A DNA stretch of 64,000 bases from Halorubrum sp. CBA1229 (GTDB lineage: Archaea; Halobacteriota; Halobacteria; Halobacteriales; Haloferacaceae), in assembly GCF_003721435.2 (NCBI RefSeq), contig NZ_CP054585.1, positions 124,001 to 188,000 on the forward strand, written 5' to 3'. Under the pieces are notes generated by a model. That model made no database searches, was not told the DNA's origin, and was given only the letters and a program-made list of their open reading frames with translations. Numbering within the stretch: position 1 is the stretch's first letter; each line of letters starts with the position of its first letter. The translations under genes were made by a program, and so were the position numbers. Below, piece by piece: positions 8,326-16,351 of the stretch.

Positions 8326-10116
8326 TCAGGCGAGCAGGAACGCGAACAACGCGACGCCGGCCGCGAGCGTCAGGATGAGGACGCTCCGGCCGATTCCCGT
8401 CCGGATCTCGACGTCGACGCCGAGCGACGAGACGGCCGCCCGCGGGTGCATCGCGGTCCGCTTGATGCCGGCGACCAGCCGCATCACGGCGCGGTCGACG
8501 GCGGCCCACAGCTCCGTGACGCCCCAGATCGTCCCCCGACCGAGGTAGAACGCGGCCGGGTACGTCACCGCGTCGACGTCGCGCATGTGGTGGGCGAGCC
8601 AGCCGAGCGGTCGCTTCAGCGCGAAGAAGCCGACGAAGCCGGTCACGAGCAGCGCCGCGCTCTCGGTCAGATGGCTCTCGCTGTACGGCTTGAAGTAGAC
8701 GTCCTCGCTGAGGATGATCTCCGTGAACGGCATCAGCTCGATCAGCTGGGTGTAGAACACCCCGAAGAAGATACAAGCGCCGCCCGCGAGCACCATGCCG
8801 GCGGTCTGGAACGGGGTGGCGTCCTTCGGCGACAGCGTCGCCGACCCGTGGAAGAACATGTAGTAGCCGAGCTTGATGAACGACATGAACGTCCCGACGC
8901 CGCCGAGGATCAGCAGCCACCAGAGGAGCCCGCTGTCCAACAGGAGCACGTAGTTGTGGACCTCGTGGGCGGAGTCGATCACCATCCCCTTCGAGATGAA
9001 CCCGTTGAACCCCGGGACGGCGGTAATCGAGGCCGCGCCGACGACGTAGAGGAGGAAGGCAACGGGCATCTCCCGCCAGAGCCCGCCCATGTCCCGGATG
9101 TCCTCGACGCCGGTGCGGTAGATCACCACGCCGACGGTCATGAACAGGAGGCTCTTGTACAGCACGTTGTTGAACAGGTGCGCGAAGCCGCCGGTGACGG
9201 CGAACTCGCCGACGTACGTCGCGAGCCCGAACCCGGCCAGCATGTAGCCGAGCTGCGCCTGGATGTGGTACGAGAGGAGCCGGCGCGGGTCGTACTGCAG
9301 CAGCGCGAAGAACGCGCCGTAGACGGCCATGAACCCGCCGAGGTACGCGAGCCACATGCCGCCCTCGGGGAACGTCCGGTACATCACGTACGCCGCCGTC
9401 TTCGTGGTGAACACGGAGAGGAACACCGACGCCGCCACGTGCGGGCGCGGGTAGGTGTCCGGCAGCCACGTGTGCAGGAAGATGAACCCGCAGTTGACGC
9501 CGACGCCGATCGCCGCGAGCAGCGTCGCGCTGGCGTGGATCCCGGTCGTCGACGAGAACAGGAAGATCTCGGCGGTCGGCACGGCGCCGATCATCGACGC
9601 GCCGTGGACGACGACCGCGCCGAGGAAGAACGTCCCCCCGATCCCGTGGAACAGCGCGTAGCGGTAGCCGGCCCGCACCGCCGCGCCGCCGTACTGCCAC
9701 ACCAGCAGGGTGCTGGTGACGGCCATCAGCTCCCAGAAGAAGATCAGGGTGAGCCAGTCGCCGGCGTAGATCGTCCCGAGCGTCGAGGAGACGTACACCA
9801 GCGCGAACGCGGTCACCCACTTCGGGGCCTCCGTGCCGTACGCGTACAGCACCGCCGCCGTCGCGAGGAACCCGACGACGACGCCCATCAGCAGGGAGAA
9901 CTGGTCGACGTTGAACAGGACCACGTCGAAGCCGAACAGCTGCGTCGCGAGGTGGGTTCCCGTGCCGCCGTCGCCGAGCAGCACCGCCTGCGCGAAGGCG
10001 AACGCCGTCGCCAGCGCGGCCGCCGCGTGGCCGGCCCGACGCGGGAGCCCGAGCACGAGGAACGCCGCCGCCGCGAGCACGACGTACGGCGGGAGCGAGG
10101 TGAGGACTGCGTTCAT
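8326..10116 (-). CDS. Mrp-type antiporter, third MrpD/NuoL-like proton-translocating subunit (D3)
   Basis: 596-residue integral membrane protein of the proton-translocating antiporter-like family (Proton_antipo_M), with at least 14 hydrophobic segments. The lipid-embedded glutamate of the family lies in FFWELMAVTS, the discontinuous helix is marked by HTWLPDTYPRPHVAAS, and the downstream lysine/histidine helices are in YDPRRLLSYHIQAQLGYM and HLFNNVLYKSLLF. It is the last gene of the nine-gene operon and overlaps the preceding gene by ATGA (10113-10116). It could be the NuoL/MrpA N-terminal equivalent, since the operon's MrpA-like gene is a short C-terminal type. Na+ versus K+ specificity cannot be read. 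Confidence 0.88.
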   Translation of the reverse strand: MNAVLTSLPPYVVLAAAAFLVLGLPRRAGHAAAALATAFAFAQAVLLGDGGTGTHLATQLFGFDVVLFNVDQFSLLMGVVVGFLATAAVLYAYGTEAPKWVTAFALVYVSSTLGTIYAGDWLTLIFFWELMAVTSTLLVWQYGGAAVRAGYRYALFHGIGGTFFLGAVVVHGASMIGAVPTAEIFLFSSTTGIHASATLLAAIGVGVNCGFIFLHTWLPDTYPRPHVAASVFLSVFTTKTAAYVMYRTFPEGGMWLAYLGGFMAVYGAFFALLQYDPRRLLSYHIQAQLGYMLAGFGLATYVGEFAVTGGFAHLFNNVLYKSLLFMTVGVVIYRTGVEDIRDMGGLWREMPVAFLLYVVGAASITAVPGFNGFISKGMVIDSAHEVHNYVLLLDSGLLWWLLILGGVGTFMSFIKLGYYMFFHGSATLSPKDATPFQTAGMVLAGGACIFFGVFYTQLIELMPFTEIILSEDVYFKPYSESHLTESAALLVTGFVGFFALKRPLGWLAHHMRDVDAVTYPAAFYLGRGTIWGVTELWAAVDRAVMRLVAGIKRTAMHPRAAVSSLGVDVEIRTGIGRSVLILTLAAGVALFAFLLA

Positions 10117-12281
10117 GGGCGCATCGCCTCCTCGGGGAGCCGCGTGTCGACGATGAGCTCGATCAGCTCCAGGAAGCCCATCTCGTAGGGGATCACGCCG
10201 AGCAGCACCGCGAGGCTCATCGCGGTGAGGATCGGCCCGAGCGTGAACCACGACGACTCGCGCCCGCGGAGGGCGTCGAGTCCGTCGATGTGTCGCCAGC
10301 CGCCCGCGGGCGGGCCGCCGGCGTGGCCGTGGTCATCGTGTGCGCCCTCGTGTCCGTTGTGTGCGCCTTCGTGTCCATCGCCGTGACCCTCCTCGTCGCT
10401 GTGGCCGGTTCCAGCGTCAGCGCCGTCGTCGGTCGTGCGGTCCTCCGCGTCGTCGTCGCCGCGTCCGACCCCGAAGGGCACGGCCGCGTCGGAGGGTCGC
10501 GAGTCGACCGCGTAATCCCCGGTGTCGACGCGCTCGGCCGGCTCGGAGAAGTCGCGGTCGCTCGTGTTGAAGTCCGGCCGGACGACGCCCTCCTCGTCGG
10601 TCGGGAGGTCGTCGAGCTCCGCGTCGGGGATGTCGGAGTCGTCGGGAACGTCGGCGTCGCCGGCGGGGCCCGCCGGGTCCGCGTCAGCCGGCGAGTCGCC
10701 CTCGGCGCTCTCGACGACGTCGTCGATGGCGGCCTCGTCGGCGTTGGTGTCCGTTTCCGCATCGGCGTCGCCGGTGTCCTCGTCCTCGGGTCGGCCCCCG
10801 TCGGTGGCCGCGTCGTCACCTGCGCGGCCCCCGTCGGTCGCCGGCAGCGTCGACCGCGACTCCCCGCCCATCCGGAAGTCGACGAGCGGCTTCGCGTCGT
10901 GGGCGTCCTCCGCCTCGAAGAAGGCGGTGTAGATCACCGGCCAGAAGTAGGCGATGTTGAGCACGCCCGAGAGCAGCAGCGCGCCGGCGAGGTAGTAGGC
11001 GATCGGGGTGAGCTCGGCGCCCATCCGGATCCCGCCGATCAGCATGTAGTACTTGCTGACGAACCCGGCGAGCAGCGGGATGCCGGCCATCCCGAGCGAG
11101 GCCACCGTGAACGCCCCCATCGTCAGGGGCATCCGCTTGCCGATCCCCGCCATTTCCGAGATGTAGTCGGTGTGCGTCGAGACGTGGAGGTTCCCCGCGC
11201 AGAAGAACAGGGTGAGCTTCATGAACGCGTGCGCCGGGATGTGCAGCAGCGCGCCGACGAGCCCGTACCAGCCGAACAGCCCGAGCCCGAGGATGATGTA
11301 GCTCAGCTGACTCACCGTCGAGTAGGCGAGCCGCTGTTTCAGGTGGTCCTTCCGCAGAGCGATGATCGAGGCCGCGGTCAGCGTGATCGCCCCGATGGTT
11401 GAGAGGACGAGTCCGGCCGAGAAGCCGAAGGGGAGCGAGAGGTTGAAGACGAGCTCCGGGCCGAACACGTCGAGGACGACCCGCGAGACGCCGAACGCCC
11501 CGGACTTGACGACCGCGACCGCGTGGAGGAGCCCGGAGACCGGCGTCGGCGCGACCATCGCCTCGGGGAGCCACTGGTGGAGCGGCATGATCCCGGCCTT
11601 CACGCCGAACCCGATCGCGAGGAGGAAGAACGCGAGCATCGCGAGGCCGGGGTCGGCGTTCGCCAGCTCCTGAATCCCGCCGGCCGTGAACGAGACGTTG
11701 CCGGCGATCAGGTAGACGAGGGCGGTCCCGGCGAGCACGAGCACGCCGCCGCCGAACATCGTGTACGCGAGGTACTTCCGGCCGGCCGAGCGCGCCTCCG
11801 CCGTCTCGTCGTGGGCGACGAGCGGGTACGTCGCGATCGAGAGGATCTCGTAGAAGACGAAGATCGTCACGAGGTTGCCCGCGAACGCGATCCCCATCGT
11901 CGCCGACAGCGACACCGCGAACGCGGCGAAGTACCGGGTCTGGTTCGTCTCGTCGTTACCGCGCATGTACCCGATGCTGTAGAACGACGTGACGATCCAC
12001 AGGCCGCTGGCGAGGAACGCGAACAGCATGCCGAGCGCGTCGGCGCGGAGCGCGAACTCGATTCCGGGGAGGAACGCCCCGAGCGACCACTCGAAGACGG
12101 CGCCGTCGAGGACGGCCGGGAGCATCGAGGCGACGATCGCGAACTTCGCGACGGCCGCGACGAGCGTCCACCCCTCGCGGACGTTCGGCGAGCGGTGCGA
12201 CGCGACGATGAAGAACGCCGCGACGAACGAGACGAGGACGGCCAGTAGGGGTCGTGGGTCAGAGACGAGAGCGTCAGTCAT
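10113..12281 (-). CDS. Mrp-type antiporter subunit D2 with a long acidic, His-rich hydrophilic insertion
   Basis: 722-residue MrpD/NuoN-like subunit. The N-terminal 450 residues hold the antiporter core, including VFYEILSIATYPL (glutamate helix), GFGVKAGIMPLHQWLPEA (lysine helix) and LKQRLAYSTVSQLSY. It is then interrupted by about 220 hydrophilic residues (roughly 455-673), made of Asp, Glu, Gly, Ala and Thr with a His cluster near 624-654. A last transmembrane helix (677-700) and a short tail follow. The insertion is encoded at about 10262-10915 and is not part of the standard fold. The start ATG at 12281 overlaps the stop of the previous gene by 4 bp, and the end overlaps D3 by 4 bp, so the genes are tightly co-translated. 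Confidence 0.87.
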   Translation of the reverse strand: MTDALVSDPRPLLAVLVSFVAAFFIVASHRSPNVREGWTLVAAVAKFAIVASMLPAVLDGAVFEWSLGAFLPGIEFALRADALGMLFAFLASGLWIVTSFYSIGYMRGNDETNQTRYFAAFAVSLSATMGIAFAGNLVTIFVFYEILSIATYPLVAHDETAEARSAGRKYLAYTMFGGGVLVLAGTALVYLIAGNVSFTAGGIQELANADPGLAMLAFFLLAIGFGVKAGIMPLHQWLPEAMVAPTPVSGLLHAVAVVKSGAFGVSRVVLDVFGPELVFNLSLPFGFSAGLVLSTIGAITLTAASIIALRKDHLKQRLAYSTVSQLSYIILGLGLFGWYGLVGALLHIPAHAFMKLTLFFCAGNLHVSTHTDYISEMAGIGKRMPLTMGAFTVASLGMAGIPLLAGFVSKYYMLIGGIRMGAELTPIAYYLAGALLLSGVLNIAYFWPVIYTAFFEAEDAHDAKPLVDFRMGGESRSTLPATDGGRAGDDAATDGGRPEDEDTGDADAETDTNADEAAIDDVVESAEGDSPADADPAGPAGDADVPDDSDIPDAELDDLPTDEEGVVRPDFNTSDRDFSEPAERVDTGDYAVDSRPSDAAVPFGVGRGDDDAEDRTTDDGADAGTGHSDEEGHGDGHEGAHNGHEGAHDDHGHAGGPPAGGWRHIDGLDALRGRESSWFTLGPILTAMSLAVLLGVIPYEMGFLELIELIVDTRLPEEAMRP

Positions 12282-13930
12282 GCGAACACCTCCGTGAGGA
12301 ACGGACCGAACCACTCGGCCAGCGCGAAGCCGGCGAAGCCGAGCGAAACCGTGACGAGCGTCGTGACGAGGAGCACCGCCAGCGACGCGGGCGGTACCCG
12401 GTCGGGGACCAGCGAGGGCCGCGGCGCGCCCTCCACGGGCGCGACCGGCGCGGCCGCACCCGTATCGTTGGCCGCCGGGTCGTCATCGCGACCGCCGTCG
12501 GCGGCCACTCCGGCCGGGTCGTCGCCCGCGCCGCCCGCGGAGTCATCGCCGTGGCCGGCCGCCGCGTCGTCGCCGTGGCCGCCCGAGAGCCCGACGCCGG
12601 CGAAGTAGAACCGCTCGATCAGGCGCGCGACGTACGACAGCGTGAACAGGGTGCTGACGAAGATCACGGCGGCGACCGCGATCCCGGCCGGCCCGGCGCC
12701 GGCCATGCTGGACTCGACCGCGCCGACGCCGATGTACCACTTGCCGAGGAAGCCGACCGACGGCGGGATGCCGACGAGTCCTAAGCCGAGCAGGGCGATC
12801 GCGCCGGCCGTGAACGGCGCCTCGCGGGCGGCGCTCGCGGCGTCCTCGATCCGGCGGACGCCGTAGCCGAGCGCGAGGGTGCCGACCCCGAGGAAGAGCC
12901 CGAACTTCAGCAGGCCGTGGCCGATGAGGTGGACGATCCCCCCGAGCAGCGCGGTCTCGTTCGCGAGCGCGATCGCGGCCCCGATCATCCCGAACTGCGC
13001 GACCGAGGAGTAGGCGAACATCCGCTTGAGGTCGGACTGCATCGCCGCGAGCACCGAGCCGGCGAGGATCGACGTCCCGGAGACGACGAGCATCGCCGTC
13101 GTGATCGCGTCGTTCGCGGCGAGGAAATCGACCGTGAAGACGGTGTACGTCACCCGGATCAGCGCGTACGCGCTCGTCGTCGACACGAGCGCGGCCACGA
13201 CCGCCGTGACGGCGTCCGGCGCGCGCTGGTAGGCGTCCGGCTGCCAGGTGTGGACCGGGAATAAGGCGATCTTCAGCGCGAGCCCGGCGACGATCAGCGC
13301 GTAGCTCGCCTGGATCAGCGGGTCGCCGTACCCCGCCTGCGCGAGGATCTGCTCGCGCATGTCGACCATGTTCAGCGTCCCCGTCGCGAGGAACGCGTAG
13401 CCGACGCCGACGAGGTATAACGAGGCGCCCACCGTCCCGACCACGAGGTACTTCAGCGAGGCGTAGGCGCTCGCTCCGGAGCGGTCGGCCGCGATGAGCG
13501 CGTACGTCGTGATCCCGACGATCTCGAGGAAGACGAACATGTTGAACAGGTCGCCGGTGAGCGCCATCCCCGAGAGCCCGCCGACCAGCAGCAGGTAGGC
13601 GCTGTAAAATGGGTTCCCGCGCGGGCCGGCCACGCGCGAGAACGCGAGCGTCCCCAGCGAGACGACCGCGATCAGCACGAGCACCGCGGCCGACAGCTGA
13701 TCGGCCACCAGCTCGATCCCGATCGGCGGCTGGTACGTGCCGACCGCGTGGTCGAACTGGCCGCCGATCGCGACTTCGGCGGCGATCGCGGCCGCGATAC
13801 CGACCACCGCGGTCGTCGCGACCGCCGCGATCGGCCACCCCACGTCGTCGAACCACAGGCCGAGCGCGATCGGCAGGGTGGCCGCCACGATCGGGACGGC
13901 GATCGCCAGCGGGAGGAGCACGTCAGTCAT
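12278..13930 (-). CDS. mnhD: Mrp/Mnh antiporter subunit D
   Basis: 550-residue membrane protein closest of the three paralogues to canonical MrpD. Conserved elements are LTGDLFNMFVFLEIVGI (membrane glutamate helix), LALKIALFPVHTWQPDAYQRAP (broken helix with lysine) and SDLKRMFAYSSVAQFGM (second lysine helix). It ends with a hydrophilic Gly/Asp/Ala-rich loop (near residues 440-495) before the last transmembrane helix. In Mrp complexes this subunit carries one of the proton or cation paths. It overlaps mnhC by 8 bp (13923-13930) and D2 by 4 bp. Confidence 0.92.
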   Translation of the reverse strand: MTDVLLPLAIAVPIVAATLPIALGLWFDDVGWPIAAVATTAVVGIAAAIAAEVAIGGQFDHAVGTYQPPIGIELVADQLSAAVLVLIAVVSLGTLAFSRVAGPRGNPFYSAYLLLVGGLSGMALTGDLFNMFVFLEIVGITTYALIAADRSGASAYASLKYLVVGTVGASLYLVGVGYAFLATGTLNMVDMREQILAQAGYGDPLIQASYALIVAGLALKIALFPVHTWQPDAYQRAPDAVTAVVAALVSTTSAYALIRVTYTVFTVDFLAANDAITTAMLVVSGTSILAGSVLAAMQSDLKRMFAYSSVAQFGMIGAAIALANETALLGGIVHLIGHGLLKFGLFLGVGTLALGYGVRRIEDAASAAREAPFTAGAIALLGLGLVGIPPSVGFLGKWYIGVGAVESSMAGAGPAGIAVAAVIFVSTLFTLSYVARLIERFYFAGVGLSGGHGDDAAAGHGDDSAGGAGDDPAGVAADGGRDDDPAANDTGAAAPVAPVEGAPRPSLVPDRVPPASLAVLLVTTLVTVSLGFAGFALAEWFGPFLTEVFA

Positions 13931-14423
13931 CGCTCACACCCCCGTCGGTCGCGGGGTCGTCGCCCTCGGCCGTCGGGCCGGCGGGGAGCGACCCCTCGTC
14001 CCGCATCAGTTCGCGGAGCGTGTCGGTGCGGAGCGTCCCGTACTCGTCGTAGATGCGGATGCAGAGCGCGAGCCCCACCGCGGTGAGGCTCACACCGACG
14101 ACGATGGCGGTGAGCACGATCACGTGCGGGAGCGGGCTGACGAACGTCCCGGTCTCCGCCTCGCCGGAGCCGAGGATCGGGATCGCGCCGCCTTCGACGT
14201 ACGCCGAGGCGATGAACAGCAAGAATATCGCCGTCTGGAACAGGTTGAGTCCGATGATCTTCTTCACGAGGTGTGGGTTGGCTATCATCATGTAGAGGCC
14301 GACGCAGAGCAGCAGCGCGAACGTGAGGTAGGCGTGTCTCGTCGCGAATATCTCGAACGCACCCGCGGACGCGACGATGGCGTCGGTTCCGGCGGACGCG
14401 ACGACGGACGCGACGCTCGTCAT
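13923..14423 (-). CDS. mnhC: Mrp/Mnh antiporter subunit C (NuoK-like)
   Basis: 166-residue protein with three membrane helices in the NuoK/MnhC pattern. The first is YLTFALLLCVGLYMMI, the second includes KKIIGLNLFQTAIFLLFI with the family's GLxLxxxAxxL signature, and the third is HVIVLTAIVVGVSLTAVGLAL. The C-terminus is an acidic cytoplasmic tail typical of haloarchaeal versions. The N-terminal 25 residues are Ser/Ala-rich and may be partly dispensable, but the ATG at 14423 overlaps the mnhB stop by 4 bp, which supports it as the true start. Confidence 0.92.
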   Translation of the reverse strand: MTSVASVVASAGTDAIVASAGAFEIFATRHAYLTFALLLCVGLYMMIANPHLVKKIIGLNLFQTAIFLLFIASAYVEGGAIPILGSGEAETGTFVSPLPHVIVLTAIVVGVSLTAVGLALCIRIYDEYGTLRTDTLRELMRDEGSLPAGPTAEGDDPATDGGVSDD

Positions 14424-15118
14424 CGCTCACCCCCGTCGGCGACCGCAGTGCGGTCCGATTCCGGCGCGTCGGGGTCGTCCGCGGCCTCGTCGGCGTCGTC
14501 CTCGGCGGACCCGGTGTCGCCGAAGCCGCTCCCGTCGGAGTCGAACCCGCTCGCGAGCAGGAAGAACAGCCCCATGAGCACGCCGCTCACGATGGCCGCG
14601 ATGCCGAAGATCTCGACGCTCTCTAACCCGTACTTCACCGGGATCGGCAGCAGGTCGTACTGGAGGAACGCGCCGCCGCGCGCGACCGGGATCAGTCCGA
14701 TGCCGGCGAACGCCAGCGCGCCGCCGACCGCGAGCGCGACGACGACGGTGTTCGCGAGCCACTCGCGAGTCGCCTCGATCCCGAACGCGAACGCGATCAT
14801 GAACACGACGGCGGCCATGATCGCGCCGCCTTGGAACCCACCGCCGGGCGATCCGGCGCCGTGGAAGGTGATGAACAGGCCGTACGTGAACGCGAACGGC
14901 GCCACGATCTTCACCGTCGGCATGATCACCTGGCTCTCCGTGTACGGGATCTCCCGACGCCGCTCGGAGTCGGGTCGCCCGGACCGGGAGTCCGCCCGGC
15001 GGGGCGGGGCGTCGTCCGTGTCGACTGCATCGCCCGGGTCGCCGTCGACGGGAGGCTCTTCCGTACCGGGATCGTCGGCGCCGCCGACGGGGTCGTCCCC
15101 GGGACGAGTGTCGCTCAT
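14420..15118 (-). CDS. mnhB: Mrp/Mnh antiporter subunit B
   Basis: 232-residue MnhB-family membrane protein. After a hydrophilic N-terminus of about 60 residues rich in Asp, Pro and Arg comes the MnhB domain with four helices. It shows PFAFTYGLFITFHGAGSPGGGFQGGAI, whose FHG..SPGGGFQGG is the family signature, and the last helix ends LMGLFFLLASGF. The C-terminal tail is strongly acidic. The ATG at 15118 overlaps the previous gene by 4 bp. The N-terminal hydrophilic extension is longer than in bacterial MrpB, where the first helix comes almost at once. Confidence 0.92.
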   Translation of the reverse strand: MSDTRPGDDPVGGADDPGTEEPPVDGDPGDAVDTDDAPPRRADSRSGRPDSERRREIPYTESQVIMPTVKIVAPFAFTYGLFITFHGAGSPGGGFQGGAIMAAVVFMIAFAFGIEATREWLANTVVVALAVGGALAFAGIGLIPVARGGAFLQYDLLPIPVKYGLESVEIFGIAAIVSGVLMGLFFLLASGFDSDGSGFGDTGSAEDDADEAADDPDAPESDRTAVADGGER

Positions 15119-15714
15119 GCGAACACCTCCCGGTGGAGCACGATGAGCGCCGCGATCCCGCCGGCGAAGACGACGACCGCCTCGCCGAAGGTGTCGAACC
15201 CCCGGAACGCCGCCAGCACGGCCATCACCGAGTTCTCGACGCCGGTCTGCGCGTACGACTCGCGGAGGTACCACTGGCTCACCTCCGGGTTCGACCACAC
15301 CGCCGCGTCGGGCGAGCCCACCGCCGGGATGTCCCCCATCGTGAGCAGCAGCCCGCCGAACAGCAGCCCGACCGCGCCGACCGCCGGGAGGTTCACCGAC
15401 TCCAAGGCGACGTCGTGGTCGATCCGGGTCGTCTTCGCGAGGGTTAGGAGGAGCAGGACGGTGGTCACGCCGGCGGAGATCGCCGCCTCCGTCAGCGCCA
15501 CGTCCGGCGCGCGGTAGAAGGTGTACAGCGCGGCCATCCCGAGGCTGTACGCGCCGAACACGATGACCGCCGCGAGCACGTCCCGCGCGAGGGCGGTCGC
15601 GAGCGCGGTCAACACGACGAACGCGAGCAGGCCTCCCTCGACGGCGGTAACCTGTGCGACGGCGGGGGCCGCCCCTGCGGTGGCCGACGAGCCGACGGAC
15701 GTCGCGCCGATCAT
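15115..15714 (-). CDS. MbhD/MbhE-like subunit (C-terminal MrpA equivalent)
   Basis: 199-residue membrane protein made of two parts. The N-terminal part is a DUF4040/MbhD-type domain with VFGAYSLGMAALYTFYRAPDVALTEAAI, where A.DVA.TEA is the family mark. The C-terminal part is MbhE-like with NSVMAVLAAFRGFDTFGEAVVVF. In bacterial MrpA these two pieces form the C-terminus of a large NuoL-containing protein. Here they stand alone, so the NuoL-like part of MrpA must be supplied by one of the three separate MrpD-like subunits. The start ATG at 15714 overlaps mnhG by 4 bp, and the end overlaps mnhB by 4 bp. Confidence 0.88.
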   Translation of the reverse strand: MIGATSVGSSATAGAAPAVAQVTAVEGGLLAFVVLTALATALARDVLAAVIVFGAYSLGMAALYTFYRAPDVALTEAAISAGVTTVLLLLTLAKTTRIDHDVALESVNLPAVGAVGLLFGGLLLTMGDIPAVGSPDAAVWSNPEVSQWYLRESYAQTGVENSVMAVLAAFRGFDTFGEAVVVFAGGIAALIVLHREVFA

Positions 15715-16049
15715 CGGCGGTCGTCCCCCTCGGTCCACGGCACGATCCCCTCCTCGAAGGCCGCCCGGCTGATGGCGTGGGCGGCCGTCGGGTTCGTCAC
15801 GAAGATGAAGAACAACAGGAGCACCGTCTTGACGCCGGCGCCCTCCAGACCGATGGCCAGCGCCACGGCGGCGAGCCCGAAGCCGGCGCCGAGCGTGTCC
15901 GCCTGCGAGGCGGTGTGCGCCCGCGAGTAGACGTCGGGGAGCCGGAGCACGCCGGTCATCGAGACGAAGGTGAAGAACAGCCCGAGCAGCGTGAACGCGA
16001 CGATCAGCCCGACGCGGATCGCCCCGAGCGGTCCGAGCGTCTCGATCAC
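15711..16049 (-). CDS. mnhG: Mrp/Mnh antiporter subunit G
   Basis: 112-residue MnhG/PhaG-family protein with three transmembrane helices. The signature GVLRLPDVYSRAHTASQADTLG falls between helices 1 and 2, with the family's R.PD.Y.R.H...K..TLG pattern having A-D in place of K. The last helix ends in FIFVTNPTAAHAISRAA, which is also characteristic. Length is normal for the family. It overlaps both neighbours by 4 bp (15711-15714 and 16046-16049). Confidence 0.93.
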   Translation of the reverse strand: MIETLGPLGAIRVGLIVAFTLLGLFFTFVSMTGVLRLPDVYSRAHTASQADTLGAGFGLAAVALAIGLEGAGVKTVLLLFFIFVTNPTAAHAISRAAFEEGIVPWTEGDDRR

Positions 16050-16351
16050 AGCACACCACCCCGCTCGACCGTGAACTTCGAGATGGCGATCGCCATCAGG
16101 AAGTTCAACAGCGCGTACACTAAGGCGATGTCGAGGAACGTCGGCTCCGAGAGCGCCGCGGCCAGGATCGCGAGGATGACGACGGTGTTCGTCCCGAGGA
16201 CGTTCACCGCGAGCACCCGGTCCTGCATGGTCGGGCCCTTCACCGCCCGGTACAGCATGCCGATCGCGAGCACGGCGAGTCCGGCGGCCGCGAACAGCAG
16301 GAAGTCACCGACCGTGTAGCCGGCGGCGACCGTGGCGTCGACGAGCGTCAT
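16046..16351 (-). CDS. mnhF: Mrp/Mnh antiporter subunit F
   Basis: 101-residue MnhF/PhaF-family protein with three hydrophobic helices. The conserved R..KGPT..DR..A.N..G sequence is present as YRAVKGPTMQDRVLAVNVLG, and a DIALVYALLNFL helix follows. This is a compact, full-length member. It overlaps mnhE and mnhG by 4 bp each. MrpF is needed for assembly of the bacterial complexes but has no known catalytic residue. Confidence 0.93.
   Translation of the reverse strand: MTLVDATVAAGYTVGDFLLFAAAGLAVLAIGMLYRAVKGPTMQDRVLAVNVLGTNTVVILAILAAALSEPTFLDIALVYALLNFLMAIAISKFTVERGGVL

Noticed and set aside
8446-10188. 580-residue plus-strand frame opposite the antiporter genes
   Set aside because: Gln/Arg/His-rich antisense shadow; the minus-strand frame has all membrane motifs.
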